DNA of 64,000 nucleotides from Acetoanaerobium pronyense (GTDB lineage Bacteria > Bacillota > Clostridia > Peptostreptococcales > Filifactoraceae): NCBI RefSeq assembly GCF_017874355.1, contig NZ_JAGGLI010000012.1:1-64000 (forward strand). Reading direction: 5' to 3'. Positions 62,248 to 64,000 of the stretch are shown here, one piece after another. Under the pieces are notes generated by a model. The model was not told where the DNA came from, made no database searches, and saw only the letters and a list, made by a program, of their open reading frames with translations. Position 1 is the stretch's first letter. Each line of letters begins with the position of its first letter. A program made the translations under genes and the position numbers.

Positions 62248-62950
62248 TTTCTTGGCCTCCTGCTCCCTTTCCTATATGAAACTCTCCATCAAAAAGTTTC
62301 ATATCAAGCACTATTTGCATATCCTTATATCTCCTCATAACCCTCACAAAAAGAGTCTTAATAAGTATCGAAAGGGACAAGTAAGAGTTTTTCATGTTGA
62401 TATATCCAAACCTTAGTTCTTGGGCTCTGTATATTTCTAAAGACTCTTCTAACAATATAAAAATAAACCTGTATATAAGACTGTAAATTTCTAAAAACAG
62501 ACTTGGAATTCTGAGTTTTTGCATTGTATATATCTGCTGATCCATTGGAGTAGTGAGTGTCAAAAAATAAAGTGATACAAGTGAAGACATTGACCTCAAA
62601 AAAAGTAGCAAGGCATTTTTCAGACCTATAAGTGTAACGCCTCCATAAAAAAACTTCAAGTCTATGCTATACAAAAACACATCAGAATCTGAAGAAAAAG
62701 ATACAAGTATAGCAATCATACTAGTTAATAGAAATGCAAAAGGAATCAGTATCATCTTCATATAATTTTTCAAAGGTATTCCTGCTAAAAAAACTGTTGC
62801 ATAAAATCCCCCACAGATTATTCCAATAAAGAAATACATATTTTTATTTATTAAAGCTAAAGCTATAAATGTTAAAGATAACCCTATTTTGAGTCTAGGA
62901 TTGATACTCTTTAGTTTATTCGTATACGCAAATTTATCTATTATTAGCAT
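62240..62950 (-). CDS. cbiQ: cobalt/nickel ECF transporter T-component CbiQ
   Basis: The 236-residue membrane protein has about five helices and the cytoplasmic coupling motifs of T-components (MSSLVSLYFLTLTTPMD, and RAQELRFGYINMKN near residue 178). CbiQ couples ATP hydrolysis by CbiO to substrate movement. AAGAAGGTAAAAA precedes the ATG. It follows cbiN by about 80 bases. Confidence 0.9.
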   Translation of the reverse strand: MLIIDKFAYTNKLKSINPRLKIGLSLTFIALALINKNMYFFIGIICGGFYATVFLAGIPLKNYMKMILIPFAFLLTSMIAILVSFSSDSDVFLYSIDLKFFYGGVTLIGLKNALLLFLRSMSSLVSLYFLTLTTPMDQQIYTMQKLRIPSLFLEIYSLIYRFIFILLEESLEIYRAQELRFGYINMKNSYLSLSILIKTLFVRVMRRYKDMQIVLDMKLFDGEFHIGKGAGGQENA

Positions 62951-63032
62951 TTTTTACCTTCTTAAAAAATATTTTAATGTATTTCTCAGATTCCTAAGTT
63001 GAAATTTCTATTATAATCTAACATAATATTTT

Positions 63033-63332
63033 TTATTTGTTTTCAATTTGATTCTTATATGATCTTTTCCCTTTCATAAAACCAAAAAAATATCCTATCG
63101 CTCCTGCCCCAATCGCAGCTTGAAGAGAAAATATCAAAGTTTCTATTTCTCCGCTCTGAGGCTCAAAAAAGCTTGAGAACCAAGGTTCATAGTCCTCGTT
63201 AATCTCTGTAATAGCCTCCTCAGCCATTCCATCTGCACCCTCAAACGGAGCATCCTTCATAAATATAATAGGAAATGAAAATAAAACTATAACAAGTGCA
63301 AAGAGAGCTAAGTTTTTAGCCGATTTTCTCAA
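63033..63332 (-). CDS. cbiN: cobalt/nickel transport accessory protein CbiN
   Basis: CbiN is the small auxiliary subunit of CbiMNQO. The ~99-residue protein has two membrane helices (NLALFALVIVLFSFPIIFM and TLIFSLQAAIGAGAIGYFFGF) flanking the conserved PFEGADGMAEEAI...YEPWFSSFF loop. In-frame starts are GTG at 63350, TTG at 63338 and TTG at 63332; only 63332 has AAGGGGG (63341-63347) at proper distance. It overlaps the end of cbiM by 17 bases. Confidence 0.85.
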   Translation of the reverse strand: MRKSAKNLALFALVIVLFSFPIIFMKDAPFEGADGMAEEAITEINEDYEPWFSSFFEPQSGEIETLIFSLQAAIGAGAIGYFFGFMKGKRSYKNQIENK

Positions 63333-64000
63333 TTTCAAAACCCCCTTCACTTTGATATTCTAATAGCATATTGAAAATTATAACTGTAAGTATACCTTCT
63401 CCTATTGCTAAAGGAATTTGAGTAAAGGCAAATATTCCCACAAATTTTACAAAGGATCCTAAAACACCATTTACAGAATCTGGATGAGCCAGTGCAAGCT
63501 GAGCCGATGTGATTATATAGGTTCCAAGGTTTGCTAATGCCGCTCCTAAAAATACAGCTAAAGATCTGTTTTTATCTTTAAGGACTATATATATACCATA
63601 AGCTATAAAGGGTCCCACGATTCCCATCGAAAATACATTTGCTCCAAGTGTAGTTATTCCTCCATGTGTAAGAAGGAGTGCTTGAAATATAAGTACTATA
63701 AAACCAATTACTGCCATTGGCATAGGGCCAAAAACCATGGCTCCAAGACCAATTCCCGTTGGATGCGATGTACTTCCAGTAACTGAAGGAAGCTTTAGAG
63801 CCGAAAGAATAAATACAAAGGCTCCAACAAGTCCTAGTAAAAGCTTCTTATTTGGATTTTCATCTGTAATTTTTTTTATTCTAGAAAATCCAATCACTAT
63901 AAACGGTAGACTCACAACAGACCATAGACCTGCCCAAAAGGGGTCTAAAAAACCTTCCATAATATGCATCCCATTTGAATAAAGTGGAGTCAATAAAACA
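63316..64000 (-). CDS. cbiM: cobalt/nickel ECF transporter S-component CbiM (5' end cut by window)
   Basis: CbiM binds and inserts Co2+ or Ni2+ with its N-terminal Met-His residues. The frame stays open to the window edge; the residues before MHIMEGFLDPFWAGLW (from 63969) read VLLTPLYSNG, the end of a signal peptide that is cleaved so MH becomes the mature N-terminus. Seven membrane helices follow, with SHPTGIGLGAMVFGP near residue 75. The true start lies beyond the window. A controlling riboswitch, if any, would also lie outside. Confidence 0.88.
   Translation of the reverse strand, partial: VLLTPLYSNGMHIMEGFLDPFWAGLWSVVSLPFIVIGFSRIKKITDENPNKKLLLGLVGAFVFILSALKLPSVTGSTSHPTGIGLGAMVFGPMPMAVIGFIVLIFQALLLTHGGITTLGANVFSMGIVGPFIAYGIYIVLKDKNRSLAVFLGAALANLGTYIITSAQLALAHPDSVNGVLGSFVKFVGIFAFTQIPLAIGEGILTVIIFNMLLEYQSEGGFEIEKIG

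Noticed and set aside
1-64000. CRISPR array, prophage or defence island
   Set aside because: No regularly spaced repeats, cas genes, phage structural genes or known defence modules were seen.

Overview
The window is AT-rich, densely packed bacterial DNA with strong GGAGG-type ribosome binding sites, frequent TTG/GTG starts and intrinsic terminators between most transcription units. It looks chromosomal and ordinary in layout. The gene content points to an anaerobic low-GC Firmicute of the class Clostridia: a SCIFF ribosomal peptide with its radical SAM maturase, a flavodiiron protein, short-form ThiC, a C_GCAxxG_C_C family protein, a clostridial dicluster ferredoxin, and T-box and TPP leaders. 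An amino-acid-fermenting Peptostreptococcaceae-like organism is my best guess, but that is inference. I see no rRNA, tRNA, CRISPR array, prophage or complete insertion sequence; only the first ~100 bases resemble the end of an IS21-type element.

Layout: 0-9 kb holds a membrane protein, a secreted micropeptide, mgtC-traX, a ferredoxin, a C_GCAxxG_C_C protein, a DUF523 protein, a 7TM-PAS-PAS-GGDEF diguanylate cyclase, an Rrf2 regulator and a cardiolipin synthase. 9-16 kb has a GPR1/FUN34/YaaH acetate transporter, the niacin repressor NiaR next to a PTS_EIIC_2/PfoR-type permease preceded by a promoter and a NiaR-like operator, a substrate-binding-domain histidine kinase with a stand-alone receiver, and a DUF2254 protein. 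16-20.7 kb is a TPP-riboswitch operon thiW-thiD/M fusion-thiE-thiC. 22-27 kb is a T-box-controlled ilvN-ilvC-ilvD-ilvB operon whose last gene seems to start at AUU. 27-33 kb carries a metallo-beta-lactamase/double-rhodanese protein and a MoxR-DUF58-transglutaminase operon. 33-38 kb has a SEC-C protein, thiT under a second TPP riboswitch, an NSS transporter and an Mpv17-like membrane protein.

37.6-42.3 kb (minus strand) is the most distinctive region: a 48-residue SCIFF peptide gene, its radical SAM maturase, an Orn/Lys/Arg-type decarboxylase that overlaps the maturase by 4 bases, and a DUF1846 protein, apparently one operon. The SCIFF promoter lies inside a palindrome, and a hairpin separates the peptide from the maturase. 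42-53 kb is a mixed set: a two-gene permease, msrA, a three-rhodanese lipoprotein with a membrane partner, a Crp/Fnr regulator divergent from a YdcZ-type DMT pair across a perfect 20-bp palindrome, a nitroreductase, lipoproteins, a YbaK deacylase and an EamA exporter. 53-64 kb has a secreted beta-propeller protein, smpB, flavodiiron fprA, rnr, prfC and the cobalt/nickel ECF operon cbiMNQO, whose first gene runs off the window end.

The thiamine genes fit together: ThiC makes HMP-P de novo, ThiW is the predicted thiazole importer, ThiM and ThiD phosphorylate thiazole and HMP, ThiE joins them, and ThiT imports thiamine. No thiazole synthesis genes are in the window. All start choices, families and regulatory sites come from reading the sequence; no database search was run.
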